Source of the DNA: Dillenia suffruticosa
Taxonomy: Eukaryota; Streptophyta; Magnoliopsida; Dilleniales; Dilleniaceae
Direction of reading: 5' to 3'
Assembly (NCBI GenBank): GCA_033439265.1
Contig: JAVTVX010000012.1
Span: forward strand, 5,569,001 to 5,633,000
DNA length: 64,000 bases
Both the position numbers and the translations under genes were made by a program. The notes beneath the pieces were generated by a model. It worked only from the letters and a program-made list of their open reading frames with translations. It ran no database searches and was not told the origin of the DNA. Each line of letters opens with the position of its first letter. Position 1 is the first letter of the stretch. Positions 1-11,459 of the stretch are shown in pieces.

Positions 1-96
1 GAAGAAGAAGGAGAAGGAGGATGGCGGCGGCGTCGGCGGTGGAAGGCGCGGGCCAGCAGCCGAAGGAGGAAGCCGCGGGAAGATGAAAGGTCGGGG

Positions 97-127
<31 letters not shown>

Positions 128-193
128 GGGTTAGGGTTTTAACCCTAATCCCCAATTGGGGACGCAGCGTTTTGTCCCAAAACGCTGCGTCTC

Positions 194-231
<38 letters not shown>

Positions 232-244
232 GCTTGGTGTTACA
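1..244 (-). repeat. LTR 1, partial (only the 5' start of the minus-strand LTR is in the window)
   Basis: The minus-strand LTR starts TGTAACACC at 244. The fragment holds the purine block, a (GA)n tract, a hairpin (161-191) and a long T-run. It matches 5996-6239 of LTR 2. Confidence 0.9.
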
Positions 245-258
245 TTTTCTAACCCCCT
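245..258 (-). other. Polypurine tract, element copy 1
   Basis: The minus strand reads AGGGGGTTAGAAAA directly before the LTR start TGTAACACC. This is the expected position for the plus-strand primer. An identical tract lies at 6240-6253. Confidence 0.65.
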
Positions 259-1393
259 AAAAACAAGTTTCGTCCTCGAAACTAAAAGAAAGTAATACGC
301 TGAACAAATGGGGGTACTGTTTCTTAAGTCTCTTAATAGTCTCTTCGGACTCTCAGGTCTCTTCCTCGACCTGGTCACTCCTCCCCAAAACTCTGACCAA
401 TGAAAGTTCTTTGCTCCGTAGCTTTCTGATCTATCAATCTAGAACAGCTACGTGCTGAGCTAAAACACTAAGATCCTCTCTGTCTGGCCGTCCCTCGTCA
501 GACGTTGTTTGAGCTCTTAAAAGCTCGTCTCACAACGATCGTCCCACAAGAACTTGACGCCCTTCGCATTAATCTGGTAAGTATAGCGGCGATCCGGAAA
601 AATCCTTCTATGAATCGCCGATAACACCCCGCAAGGCCAAGGAAACTTCGCACCTCGGTCGCTGTCTGTGGCTGTTGGTGTGTTGGTCAGCCCAAATGGC
701 ATGACCACGAACTCATAATGTCCATATTGATATTCAAATCGAAAATCGATCTTTCAGAAAACACGCGCACCCTGGAACTGGTCAAATAAATCGTCACTAT
801 GTGTCAAAGGGTACCGATTCTTGATGAAAACCTTGTTTAGCTGTCTATAGTTCACACACAATCTTAGAATCCCGTCTTTCTACTTCACGAATAATCACCA
901 GAGCACCCTAAGGCGAAGTGCTCAAACGGATAAAACCCTTGTCCAGTAATTCCCACAACTAGACCTAGAGCTCTCTAAACTCCACTGGCGCCATTCTGTA
1001 TGGCAGAATAAATATAGGAGTGATCCCTGGAACTAGGTCGATATCGAAATCACACTCCCGAACTGGGGATAGTCCGGGTAGCTCCTCGGGAATATATTTA
1101 GGAAAACCTGCACCACTGGGACCTTCTCAAGCCTCGGGTCCTCAACAGTGGTGTCGATAACATGAGTTAGGTATGCCGTGCAACCTCGCGACACGGCTTA
1201 CCCAACCCGTGGGCAAAAAGGCGCTTCTCACATACGAATGGTCCGATCCGGTGTCAAATAGAACACGAGTGTCGACTTCCCATATTTCCATAACTCCTAA
1301 TGTGAGGAAATAAAAGATCAGTCGATAAATATAAAAGGAAATATATATAGATATATATATCAAAATGTATGTACAACCAACATAGTTAAGCAT
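245..1393 (-). pseudogene. Broken protease and reverse-transcriptase remnants, copy 1
   Basis: A frame ending near 1142 contains LFDTGSDHSYV, the aspartic-protease active-site motif, preceded by unrelated AT-rich codons. Further along the minus strand (about 900-690) pieces of the N-terminal half of a gypsy RT occur in shifting frames, ending in VMPFGLTN. The frame then passes directly into sequence resembling the RT-RNase H connection (KGVKFLWDD). The catalytic YxDD region is therefore deleted. Stops and shifts rule out a working enzyme. Confidence 0.75.
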
Positions 1394-1441
1394 CTACGGC
1401 TTTAACTAGTGATGGTTCTCAAAAAAAGTACATGGACATCT

Positions 1442-1795
1442 CTAAACATGGGGATCAGTGGGAGGAACACCAAAAATCTCATCAGGACTCGCCTCAGCAT
1501 CCTCCTGCGTCATCGCATATACACGGGCCTGTGTCCTCTGCTGCTGTCGTGATGGTCCTGGCACCGTGTTGCTCCCAGCTACCGTCCGTGGAGCGGTGTG
1601 ACTCGAGTGCACAGGTGCTCCCTGCTGTCCTCCTCGGGGAACACTCGAGTGTCCACTAGCTATGTGATCTCCATATCCCAACTCAGGGCAGGTGCTCCTG
1701 ATGTGCCCTTGCTTCCCACACCGGAAGCATGTAATGGGCATCCTACACTCTCCAAAAGGGTGGTGTCCAATACATCGGCGGCAAAAAGGGTACTG
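1442..1795 (-). pseudogene. Gag nucleocapsid segment downstream of an in-frame TAG, copy 1
   Basis: This is in the same frame as the 365-aa Gag and is separated from it only by the TAG at 1796-1798. It shows two zinc-knuckle motifs of CCHC type: CRRCIGHHPFGEC (CX2CX3HX4-5C-like) and CFRCGKQGHIRSTC (CX2CX4HX4C). A serine- and glutamine-rich linker leads to a second TAG at 1442-1444. In intact relatives this part is the nucleocapsid that binds RNA. Whether it is translated by readthrough or is dead is unknown. Confidence 0.7.
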
Positions 1796-2893
1796 CTAAT
1801 CTGAAATCTGAGTAGTGGCGCTAGAGGCCGGTGCCCTAAATCCCTGAGATCGTGGTCCCTGTCCAGGATGTGCTTGTCTCGGCTGAGAAGAGTCTTCCTG
1901 ATATCCTGAACTCCTGCCCTTCTTCAAGCTCTGACTCGAAGAAGCCCCAGATCTCTTCTTTTGCTCCCTGTTCTCCCGCTGTCTGCCCTCAGCACGGACA
2001 ATCTCCTCCGCCCTAAATGCTGAGTCCACAATCTCCGCAAGGGAGAAACTAGGGGTCACTGTCATGTACCTCCTGATGTTCAAGTTGAGGCCGTCCTCAA
2101 ACTTGAACCGTAGCTGCGTCGGCGTCGCTAAGTCTGGAACAAAAGCAGCTAGTCGCCTCAACTCCATCTCATACTCTGTCACTGTCCTGGCTCCCTGCCG
2201 CAAGTGCAGAAACTCTGCCCTCTTGCGGTCCTGCTGGAACTCAGAGAAGTACCTGCGATCGAACTCCCGTAGGAAGTCCTCCCATCGCAGCGGCTCGGTA
2301 GCATCGTCACAAATCGCCTCCCACCAAGTGAGGGCGTCACCGTCTAAAAGTCTCTCTGCTATCCGAAGCCGGTAGTTCTCACTCAACCCCAAATCAGTCA
2401 AAATCCTGCGGGTACGGTTGATCCAGTGCTTCGCTGCTGTGGGATCACCCGTCCCTGCGAACTCTGTGCAGCCTAACTGCCTCGCCTCCTTCACCAGCTG
2501 GGTGAGCTCGTGAATACGCCTCAAGGTGGAGGAAATAGTGTCGCTAGGTCCCGACACAGTAGAAGGATCAGCAACTGGTGGCTGATCTGGTACAACATAA
2601 GGTGGTACGGCCGTAGGAGTCGGCACGGCCGTCGGTGGTGGTGGTGGGGGTGGCATCTGAATCCCGTGGGAGGTGTACCACTCGTACACCTGCCTAAACG
2701 CCTCAAGGGACGGTGGTGGAACCTCGGCAGGAGCAGCCGGCCGAGTAGGCGCTACAGGGGGCGCCCGTGTAGAGAAAGCAGCCTCAGGCACTCCAAGGGT
2801 CTCAGGCTCCCTCGGAGGGTCAGGCACGTGAGGGGTCGCGGGTAGCGCGGGTCTAGCTCCGCGTCCTACTGGTCTACCGCGTCTAGGCGGCAT
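1796..2893 (-). CDS. gag: Gag polyprotein, element copy 1 (365 aa)
   Basis: Structural protein of a Ty3/gypsy element. Residues 1-115 are proline- and arginine-rich and probably disordered, starting MPPRRGRPVG. Residues about 145-300 match the retrotransposon gag (capsid) domain: a GTGDP motif near 147, TWWE near 189, and the WEDFLREFDRRYF helix near 204. A basic, serine- and glutamine-rich tail follows. The start is the ATG 302 nt inside the primer binding site, with no other in-frame candidate giving a family-like N-terminus. The ORF ends at a TAG (1796-1798). The same frame then continues for 118 codons, including two zinc knuckles that usually belong to Gag. It is therefore either a truncated Gag or a readthrough protein. 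Copy 2 is identical in translation. Confidence 0.88.
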   Translation of the reverse strand: MPPRRGRPVGRGARPALPATPHVPDPPREPETLGVPEAAFSTRAPPVAPTRPAAPAEVPPPSLEAFRQVYEWYTSHGIQMPPPPPPPTAVPTPTAVPPYVVPDQPPVADPSTVSGPSDTISSTLRRIHELTQLVKEARQLGCTEFAGTGDPTAAKHWINRTRRILTDLGLSENYRLRIAERLLDGDALTWWEAICDDATEPLRWEDFLREFDRRYFSEFQQDRKRAEFLHLRQGARTVTEYEMELRRLAAFVPDLATPTQLRFKFEDGLNLNIRRYMTVTPSFSLAEIVDSAFRAEEIVRAEGRQRENREQKKRSGASSSQSLKKGRSSGYQEDSSQPRQAHPGQGPRSQGFRAPASSATTQISD

Positions 2894-3194
2894 AATTCTG
2901 CAAGGAGAGAACTTTCATTAGATATAATTCTAGAGTTTGACATAATTTAAAAATTAGGGCTAGTTATTCGTAACTAACCCCCTAAAATGAATGAAGTTTT
3001 GGACCTCAGAATTTAATCAATTAGGTTAGATACTAATCGTGTCTAACCCCCTAAAATGAATAAGTCGTATGTCGAAAACCATGTATGGGATTTTAAATGA
3101 CTGCGTGAAACTTCCAATGCATTGAGGACTTTTAAAATCAAGTTACTTGGGAATGTTTTCAAATCATTTTATAAAACATAGCTCTAAACCAAGA

Positions 3195-3206
3195 GCTCTG
3201 ATACCA
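3195..3206 (-). promoter_or_regulatory. Primer binding site, element copy 1
   Basis: The minus strand reads TGGTATCAGAGC, complementary to the 3' end of initiator methionine tRNA. It starts 7 nt inside the LTR boundary and would prime minus-strand cDNA synthesis. Confidence 0.85.
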
Positions 3207-3213
3207 ACCGAAC

Positions 3214-6089
3214 TGTCACGCCCCGAACCGGGATCGTGAACAGCCGCCCGTTGTCCCTGGATACCGGCTGTATTTTTACAGAAAATCGGGCAGAACCTCC
3301 CCATAAATCGGAGGTTTCCCGAATACAATTTCACCTGTATATCATATTCATCCAAAAAATAAGTAAATGGCCATCCCGGCCTCTCCAAAATCAACAAATA
3401 CCACAGCCAACATCCAGAACAACGCAAGGCTATAAGTTTCTAGCAGTCCTAGCAACAGACCTCTACTGTCATACCCAACTAGGGCATGAGCAGCCGCCAC
3501 ACCGAGCGGGCTTAAATTCTACGCATATATATATAATAAATTCCCAAGTTATTTTTAAATATGTACAAATGCCTCACTGCAATGAAATAATCAATACGAA
3601 AGTTTCAAAAATAAATATCCATCGTTTATACAGTCATCCCAGAAAATTTATAAAAATACATTGGTCAATCTAAAATCTCCAATATAGAATAATATCACCA
3701 ATCATCGTAGCGGAAGAGATGGAAAATATCCATACCCAAACCCAGTGATATCTCCTCGGTCCAACACTAATCCTGTGGGAAAGAAAGTGAGGGGTGAGTA
3801 TCTATGGGAGGATACTCAGTAAGTGAGGGGATTGACATCATACTATCAATATCGAGGTGAACTTGGAGTGTCAAAGCATAAGATAAGAAAATATCCACAG
3901 TGTGCAAACTGATCATGTCATTTCCAAAATCATATATCACACGCACACATCAAAAAGCAAGATATGCATCCAATATTCACATCAATGTCATGAAGAGCCG
4001 GCCAATGAAATATTCCCGGCAATGGTCTACCTCGACCAAGGACGGCGCATTGGGGGTTTTTCCAAATGCAAGTATTAAAGAATGCTCTCTACCCCAATGT
4101 TGGCCACAGACTACCCAAACTAGCCTGTAAATAATAATAATGTACATATAACTAGTCGGCCGTGTATGGTGCCCCCGCCTGGTGCTAGACGGAGCCGTAC
4201 TCAACGTCCTCTCCGATGAGGGTCAACCTGGGACACCCATACACACGACGATCTGGCGGATACCTCCGGCCGAAGCGTATCCGGACACAAGGGGTGCCTC
4301 TACCAGATGTCCTTCGTAGCTACGGATCACAATATCAAATCGGCCGGGCACGTAGCCCCATGCATCCCATCACCAGTCGGCCGGGCATATAGCCCCATGC
4401 ATAATATCATAACGTCGGCCGGGCATACAGCCCAAAACATAATATCATAAAGTCGGCCGGGCATACAGCCCAAAACATAATATCATAAAGTCGGCCGGGC
4501 ATACAGCCCAAATGTGTAAGTAAATCCATTTAAAACCATGTGCCAATGCGGTGGAAGTATTTAAAACATATCAATATGTCGAAAATGTGGCACAATATAC
4601 GTTTATCAAAACTCATGGATGCATATCAATAAAGTCAGCAGTTAAGACACTCCAAAGGTCACAAAACATTTATCAAATATTCGAAAATTCTACCAATCAG
4701 ACATTTGCAGAAATATGTCATTTAAAAATATTTTTGAAACATGGTTTTCAATCAATAGCGAATGTCAAAGTCCCACTCACAGTTCTACGGGAGGGAAGTC
4801 ACTCCCTACTGACAAGCCAACTCGGATCTGACCGCTCGAGTCTCCAAAAGATCAACCTAAATCAGATCATCAAATTTCTGTAACATTCTATACTTAACCT
4901 TCAATTCATATATAATCATTTCATAATTTGTATTCTATTTGCATTCCACTTACACTCTAAACATATACAAAACCTTTCATCTTAGATTCAATTCTAGATT
5001 CATTCAAAGTATCAGTTAGAGCAGAAATCTCCTCACCTAGGGTTTTCTCGAAGCGTCGAGTCTCGTCCGAAAGTCGCTTCGGTCACTCCAAAGTCTGTAG
5101 GGTTTCCTATCAAAACAAGGTTTATTTGTTAGATCTAAACACAGATCCGAAGCAAAACCCTAAGTCATTTACCTGCGTGAAGATTCGTGGGCTGTCACGG
5201 GCTCGTGGGCCGTCACGGGCCGTCGCGGGCTCGTGGGCTACAGCTAGCGGGCTCGCTGGTCTGCGGGCCAGCGGGCTGGCGGGCCGATGGGCTGAACTGG
5301 GCCGCGGGCCGTACTGGACCTGCGGGCTTGGACGGGCTGTCGGGCCTGGTGGGCCCGTGGGCTTGCTGCTGATGGGCCTGCGGCTAATGGGCCTGCAGGC
5401 TGGCGGGCCTGCGGGCCGACAGTGGCTCGCGGGCTGGTGCTCGCCCGTGTGCTGCGCTGGTTCGTGCGCGCTCGCGCGCTGCTGCGCGCCCCTGCGCGCT
5501 CTGCTCGCGCGCTCTGCTCGCGCTCGTGCGCTGGGCCGCGCGCCCGTGAGCTGGGCCGCGCGCCCCTGCGTTGCTGCACGCTGGGCCGCGCGCCCGTGCA
5601 CACTCGTGCGCTGGGCCGCGCGCTCGCGGCCTGGGCTCTCGCTCGCGGCCTGGGCTTGCACTCGCGGCCTGGGCTCGCGCTCGCGGCCTGGGCTCGCGCT
5701 CGCGGCTGGGTCCTGCTCGCGTGCTAGTGCGCTGATGCGCGCTGGTGCACGCCCGTGCACTGATGCACGCCTATGCGCTGTGCTGTTGCGCACTCGGTGG
5801 CTCGATCGCGGCTCGCGGCAGTGTGCGGCGAGGCGGAGAGAGAGCGATCGTGGAAGATCGCGAGAGGGAGAGAAGACAGAGTGAGGTAGAGAGGGAAACC
5901 GCGAGGGAAGAAGAAGAAGGAGAAGGAGAAGGAGAAGGAGAAGAAGAAGAAGGAGAAGAAGAAGAAGGAGAAGGAGAAGAAGAAGAAGGAGAAGAAGAAG
6001 AAGGAGAAGGAGGATGGCGGCGGCGTCGGCGGTGGAAGGCGCGGGCCAGCAGCCGAAGGAGGAAGCCGCGGGAAGATGAAAGGTCGGGG

Positions 6090-6120
<31 letters not shown>

Positions 6121-6186
6121 GGGTTAGGGTTTTAACCCTAATCCCCAATTGGGGACGCAGCGTTTTGTCCCAAAACGCTGCGTCTC

Positions 6187-6226
<40 letters not shown>

Positions 6227-6239
6227 GCTTGGTGTTACA
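3214..6239 (-). repeat. LTR 2 (3026 bp), shared between the two tandem elements
   Basis: It is bounded by TG...CA. The plus strand begins TGTCACGCCCC at 3214 and ends GGTGTTACA at 6239. The primer binding site flanks one side and the purine tract the other. From the plus-strand left it holds an AT-rich part, a 37-38 bp minisatellite (4341-4511), a GC-rich degenerate minisatellite (about 5180-5800), a GAAGAAGGAG-type purine block (about 5905-6013), a (GA)n run (about 6089-6116), a hairpin (6154-6184) and a T-run. At 3 kb it is longer than its internal domain. The overlapping ORFs here are low-complexity shadows. Confidence 0.9.
4341..4511 (-). repeat. 37-38 bp minisatellite in LTR 2 (five units)
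   Basis: CGGCCGGGCA recurs at 4341, 4378, 4416, 4454 and 4492, with CATA(C/T)AGCCC and ATAATATCATAA between. The same array is at 10336-10506 in LTR 3. Confidence 0.85.
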
Positions 6240-7388
6240 TTTTCTAACCCCCTAAAAACAAGTTTCGTCCTCGAAACTAAAAGAAAGTAATACGCTGAAC
6301 AAATGGGGGTACTGTTTCTTAAGTCTCTTAATAGTCTCTTCGGACTCTCAGGTCTCTTCCTCGACCTGGTCACTCCTCCCCAAAACTCTGACCAATGAAA
6401 GTTCTTTGCTCCGTAGCTTTCTGATCTATCAATCTAGAACAGCTACGTGCTGAGCTAAAACACTAAGATCCTCTCTGTCTGGCCGTCCCTCGTCAGACGT
6501 TGTTTGAGCTCTTAAAAGCTCGTCTCACAACGATCGTCCCACAAGAACTTGACGCCCTTCGCATTAATCTGGTAAGTATAGCGGCGATCCGGAAAAATCC
6601 TTCTATGAATCGCCGATAACACCCCGCAAGGCCAAGGAAACTTCGCACCTCGGTCGCTGTCTGTGGCTGTTGGTGTGTTGGTCAGCCCAAATGGCATGAC
6701 CACGAACTCATAATGTCCATATTGATATTCAAATCGAAAATCGATCTTTCAGAAAACACGCGCACCCTGGAACTGGTCAAATAAATCGTCACTATGTGTC
6801 AAAGGGTACCGATTCTTGATGAAAACCTTGTTTAGCTGTCTATAGTTCACACACAATCTTAGAATCCCGTCTTTCTACTTCACGAATAATCACCAGAGCA
6901 CCCTAAGGCGAAGTGCTCAAACGGATAAAACCCTTGTCCAGTAATTCCCACAACTAGACCTAGAGCTCTCTAAACTCCACTGGCGCCATTCTGTATGGCA
7001 GAATAAATATAGGAGTGATCCCTGGAACTAGGTCGATATCGAAATCACACTCCCGAACTGGGGATAGTCCGGGTAGCTCCTCGGGAATATATTTAGGAAA
7101 ACCTGCACCACTGGGACCTTCTCAAGCCTCGGGTCCTCAACAGTGGTGTCGATAACATGAGTTAGGTATGCCGTGCAACCTCGCGACACGGCTTACCCAA
7201 CCCGTGGGCAAAAAGGCGCTTCTCACATACGAATGGTCCGATCCGGTGTCAAATAGAACACGAGTGTCGACTTCCCATATTTCCATAACTCCTAATGTGA
7301 GGAAATAAAAGATCAGTCGATAAATATAAAAGGAAATATATATAGATATATATATCAAAATGTATGTACAACCAACATAGTTAAGCAT
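6240..7388 (-). pseudogene. Broken protease and reverse-transcriptase remnants, copy 2
   Basis: Same content as 245-1393: a DTGS protease motif, a frameshifted RT N-terminal half ending in VMPFGLTN, and a deletion of the catalytic RT core. The shared lesions show the master copy was already defective. Confidence 0.75.
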
Positions 7389-7436
7389 CTACGGCTTTAA
7401 CTAGTGATGGTTCTCAAAAAAAGTACATGGACATCT

Positions 7437-7790
7437 CTAAACATGGGGATCAGTGGGAGGAACACCAAAAATCTCATCAGGACTCGCCTCAGCATCCTCC
7501 TGCGTCATCGCATATACACGGGCCTGTGTCCTCTGCTGCTGTCGTGATGGTCCTGGCACCGTGTTGCTCCCAGCTACCGTCCGTGGAGCGGTGTGACTCG
7601 AGTGCACAGGTGCTCCCTGCTGTCCTCCTCGGGGAACACTCGAGTGTCCACTAGCTATGTGATCTCCATATCCCAACTCAGGGCAGGTGCTCCTGATGTG
7701 CCCTTGCTTCCCACACCGGAAGCATGTAATGGGCATCCTACACTCTCCAAAAGGGTGGTGTCCAATACATCGGCGGCAAAAAGGGTACTG
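7437..7790 (-). pseudogene. Gag nucleocapsid segment downstream of an in-frame TAG, copy 2
   Basis: Same as 1442-1795. Two CCHC zinc knuckles follow the TAG in the Gag frame. The stop is shared by both copies, so it predates the duplication. Confidence 0.7.
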
Positions 7791-8888
7791 CTAATCTGAA
7801 ATCTGAGTAGTGGCGCTAGAGGCCGGTGCCCTAAATCCCTGAGATCGTGGTCCCTGTCCAGGATGTGCTTGTCTCGGCTGAGAAGAGTCTTCCTGATATC
7901 CTGAACTCCTGCCCTTCTTCAAGCTCTGACTCGAAGAAGCCCCAGATCTCTTCTTTTGCTCCCTGTTCTCCCGCTGTCTGCCCTCAGCACGGACAATCTC
8001 CTCCGCCCTAAATGCTGAGTCCACAATCTCCGCAAGGGAGAAACTAGGGGTCACTGTCATGTACCTCCTGATGTTCAAGTTGAGGCCGTCCTCAAACTTG
8101 AACCGTAGCTGCGTCGGCGTCGCTAAGTCTGGAACAAAAGCAGCTAGTCGCCTCAACTCCATCTCATACTCTGTCACTGTCCTGGCTCCCTGCCGCAAGT
8201 GCAGAAACTCTGCCCTCTTGCGGTCCTGCTGGAACTCAGAGAAGTACCTGCGATCGAACTCCCGTAGGAAGTCCTCCCATCGCAGCGGCTCGGTAGCATC
8301 GTCACAAATCGCCTCCCACCAAGTGAGGGCGTCACCGTCTAAAAGTCTCTCTGCTATCCGAAGCCGGTAGTTCTCACTCAACCCCAAATCAGTCAAAATC
8401 CTGCGGGTACGGTTGATCCAGTGCTTCGCTGCTGTGGGATCACCCGTCCCTGCGAACTCTGTGCAGCCTAACTGCCTCGCCTCCTTCACCAGCTGGGTGA
8501 GCTCGTGAATACGCCTCAAGGTGGAGGAAATAGTGTCGCTAGGTCCCGACACAGTAGAAGGATCAGCAACTGGTGGCTGATCTGGTACAACATAAGGTGG
8601 TACGGCCGTAGGAGTCGGCACGGCCGTCGGTGGTGGTGGTGGGGGTGGCATCTGAATCCCGTGGGAGGTGTACCACTCGTACACCTGCCTAAACGCCTCA
8701 AGGGACGGTGGTGGAACCTCGGCAGGAGCAGCCGGCCGAGTAGGCGCTACAGGGGGCGCCCGTGTAGAGAAAGCAGCCTCAGGCACTCCAAGGGTCTCAG
8801 GCTCCCTCGGAGGGTCAGGCACGTGAGGGGTCGCGGGTAGCGCGGGTCTAGCTCCGCGTCCTACTGGTCTACCGCGTCTAGGCGGCAT
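7791..8888 (-). CDS. gag: Gag polyprotein, element copy 2 (365 aa)
   Basis: Identical in translation to the Gag at 1796-2893, including the capsid-domain landmarks (GTGDP near 147, TWWE near 189) and the TAG at its end (7791-7793). Perfect identity of a 365-residue ORF in both units means the tandem duplication is too recent for drift, or that the copies are homogenised by gene conversion. Confidence 0.88.
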   Translation of the reverse strand: MPPRRGRPVGRGARPALPATPHVPDPPREPETLGVPEAAFSTRAPPVAPTRPAAPAEVPPPSLEAFRQVYEWYTSHGIQMPPPPPPPTAVPTPTAVPPYVVPDQPPVADPSTVSGPSDTISSTLRRIHELTQLVKEARQLGCTEFAGTGDPTAAKHWINRTRRILTDLGLSENYRLRIAERLLDGDALTWWEAICDDATEPLRWEDFLREFDRRYFSEFQQDRKRAEFLHLRQGARTVTEYEMELRRLAAFVPDLATPTQLRFKFEDGLNLNIRRYMTVTPSFSLAEIVDSAFRAEEIVRAEGRQRENREQKKRSGASSSQSLKKGRSSGYQEDSSQPRQAHPGQGPRSQGFRAPASSATTQISD

Positions 8889-9189
8889 AATTCTGCAAGG
8901 AGAGAACTTTCATTAGATATAATTCTAGAGTTTGACATAATTTAAAAATTAGGGCTAGTTATTCGTAACTAACCCCCTAAAATGAATGAAGTTTTGGACC
9001 TCAGAATTTAATCAATTAGGTTAGATACTAATCGTGTCTAACCCCCTAAAATGAATAAGTCGTATGTCGAAAACCATGTATGGGATTTTAAATGACTGCG
9101 TGAAACTTCCAATGCATTGAGGACTTTTAAAATCAAGTTACTTGGGAATGTTTTCAAATCATTTTATAAAACATAGCTCTAAACCAAGA

Positions 9190-9201
9190 GCTCTGATACC
9201 A
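9190..9201 (-). promoter_or_regulatory. Primer binding site, element copy 2
   Basis: Identical to the site at 3195-3206, offset by 5995 bp. Confidence 0.85.
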
Positions 9202-10335
9202 ACCGAACTGTCACGCCCCGAACCGGGATCGTGAACAGCCGCCCGTTGTCCCTGGATACCGGCTGTATTTTTACAGAAAATCGGGCAGAACCTCCCCATA
9301 AATCGGAGGTTTCCCGAATACAATTTCACCTGTATATCATATTCATCCAAAAAATAAGTAAATGGCCATCCCGGCCTCTCCAAAATCAACAAATACCACA
9401 GCCAACATCCAGAACAACGCAAGGCTATAAGTTTCTAGCAGTCCTAGCAACAGACCTCTACTGTCATACCCAACTAGGGCATGAGCAGCCGCCACACCGA
9501 GCGGGCTTAAATTCTACGCATATATATATAATAAATTCCCAAGTTATTTTTAAATATGTACAAATGCCTCACTGCAATGAAATAATCAATACGAAAGTTT
9601 CAAAAATAAATATCCATCGTTTATACAGTCATCCCAGAAAATTTATAAAAATACATTGGTCAATCTAAAATCTCCAATATAGAATAATATCACCAATCAT
9701 CGTAGCGGAAGAGATGGAAAATATCCATACCCAAACCCAGTGATATCTCCTCGGTCCAACACTAATCCTGTGGGAAAGAAAGTGAGGGGTGAGTATCTAT
9801 GGGAGGATACTCAGTAAGTGAGGGGATTGACATCATACTATCAATATCGAGGTGAACTTGGAGTGTCAAAGCATAAGATAAGAAAATATCCACAGTGTGC
9901 AAACTGATCATGTCATTTCCAAAATCATATATCACACGCACACATCAAAAAGCAAGATATGCATCCAATATTCACATCAATGTCATGAAGAGCCGGCCAA
10001 TGAAATATTCCCGGCAATGGTCTACCTCGACCAAGGACGGCGCATTGGGGGTTTTTCCAAATGCAAGTATTAAAGAATGCTCTCTACCCCAATGTTGGCC
10101 ACAGACTACCCAAACTAGCCTGTAAATAATAATAATGTACATATAACTAGTCGGCCGTGTATGGTGCCCCCGCCTGGTGCTAGACGGAGCCGTACTCAAC
10201 GTCCTCTCCGATGAGGGTCAACCTGGGACACCCATACACACGACGATCTGGCGGATACCTCCGGCCGAAGCGTATCCGGACACAAGGGGTGCCTCTACCA
10301 GATGTCCTTCGTAGCTACGGATCACAATATCAAAT

Positions 10336-10506
10336 CGGCCGGGCACGTAGCCCCATGCATCCCATCACCAGTCGGCCGGGCATATAGCCCCATGCATAAT
10401 ATCATAACGTCGGCCGGGCATACAGCCCAAAACATAATATCATAAAGTCGGCCGGGCATACAGCCCAAAACATAATATCATAAAGTCGGCCGGGCATACA
10501 GCCCAA
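10336..10506 (-). repeat. 37-38 bp minisatellite in LTR 3 (five units)
   Basis: Counterpart of 4341-4511, with the same unit number and spacing. Confidence 0.85.
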
Positions 10507-11459
10507 ATGTGTAAGTAAATCCATTTAAAACCATGTGCCAATGCGGTGGAAGTATTTAAAACATATCAATATGTCGAAAATGTGGCACAATATACGTTTA
10601 TCAAAACTCATGGATGCATATCAATAAAGTCAGCAGTTAAGACACTCCAAAGGTCACAAAACATTTATCAAATATTCGAAAATTCTACCAATCAGACATT
10701 TGCAGAAATATGTCATTTAAAAATATTTTTGAAACATGGTTTTCAATCAATAGCGAATGTCAAAGTCCCACTCACAGTTCTACGGGAGGGAAGTCACTCC
10801 CTACTGACAAGCCAACTCGGATCTGACCGCTCGAGTCTCCAAAAGATCAACCTAAATCAGATCATCAAATTTCTGTAACATTCTATACTTAACCTTCAAT
10901 TCATATATAATCATTTCATAATTTGTATTCTATTTGCATTCCACTTACACTCTAAACATATACAAAACCTTTCATCTTAGATTCAATTCTAGATTCATTC
11001 AAAGTATCAGTTAGAGCAGAAATCTCCTCACCTAGGGTTTTCTCGAAGCGTCGAGTCTCGTCCGAAAGTCGCTTCGGTCACTCCAAAGTCTGTAGGGTTT
11101 CCTATCAAAACAAGGTTTATTTGTTAGATCTAAACACAGATCCGAAGCAAAACCCTAAGTCATTTACCTGCGTGAAGATTCGTGGGCTGTCACGGGCTCG
11201 TGGGCCGTCACGGGCCGTCGCGGGCTCGTGGGCTACAGCTAGCGGGCTCGCTGGTCTGCGGGCCAGCGGGCTGGCGGGCCGATGGGCTGAACTGGGCCGC
11301 GGGCCGTACTGGACCTGCGGGCTTGGACGGGCTGTCGGGCCTGGTGGGCCCGTGGGCTTGCTGCTGATGGGCCTGCGGCTAATGGGCCTGCAGGCTGGCG
11401 GGCCTGCGGGCCGACAGTGGCTCGCGGGCTGGTGCTCGCCCGTGTGCTGCGCTGGTTCG

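Noticed and set aside
4341-4511. Possible CRISPR-like array (five evenly spaced 37-38 bp repeats)
   Set aside because: There are no unique spacers, the region is inside a plant LTR, and the units are a simple minisatellite.
5122-6224. Several overlapping 100-280 aa ORFs on both strands of the LTRs (also 11117-12342)
   Set aside because: Composition follows the GC-rich minisatellite and the GAAGAAGGAG tract. Open frames exist on both strands at once and change with repeat number.
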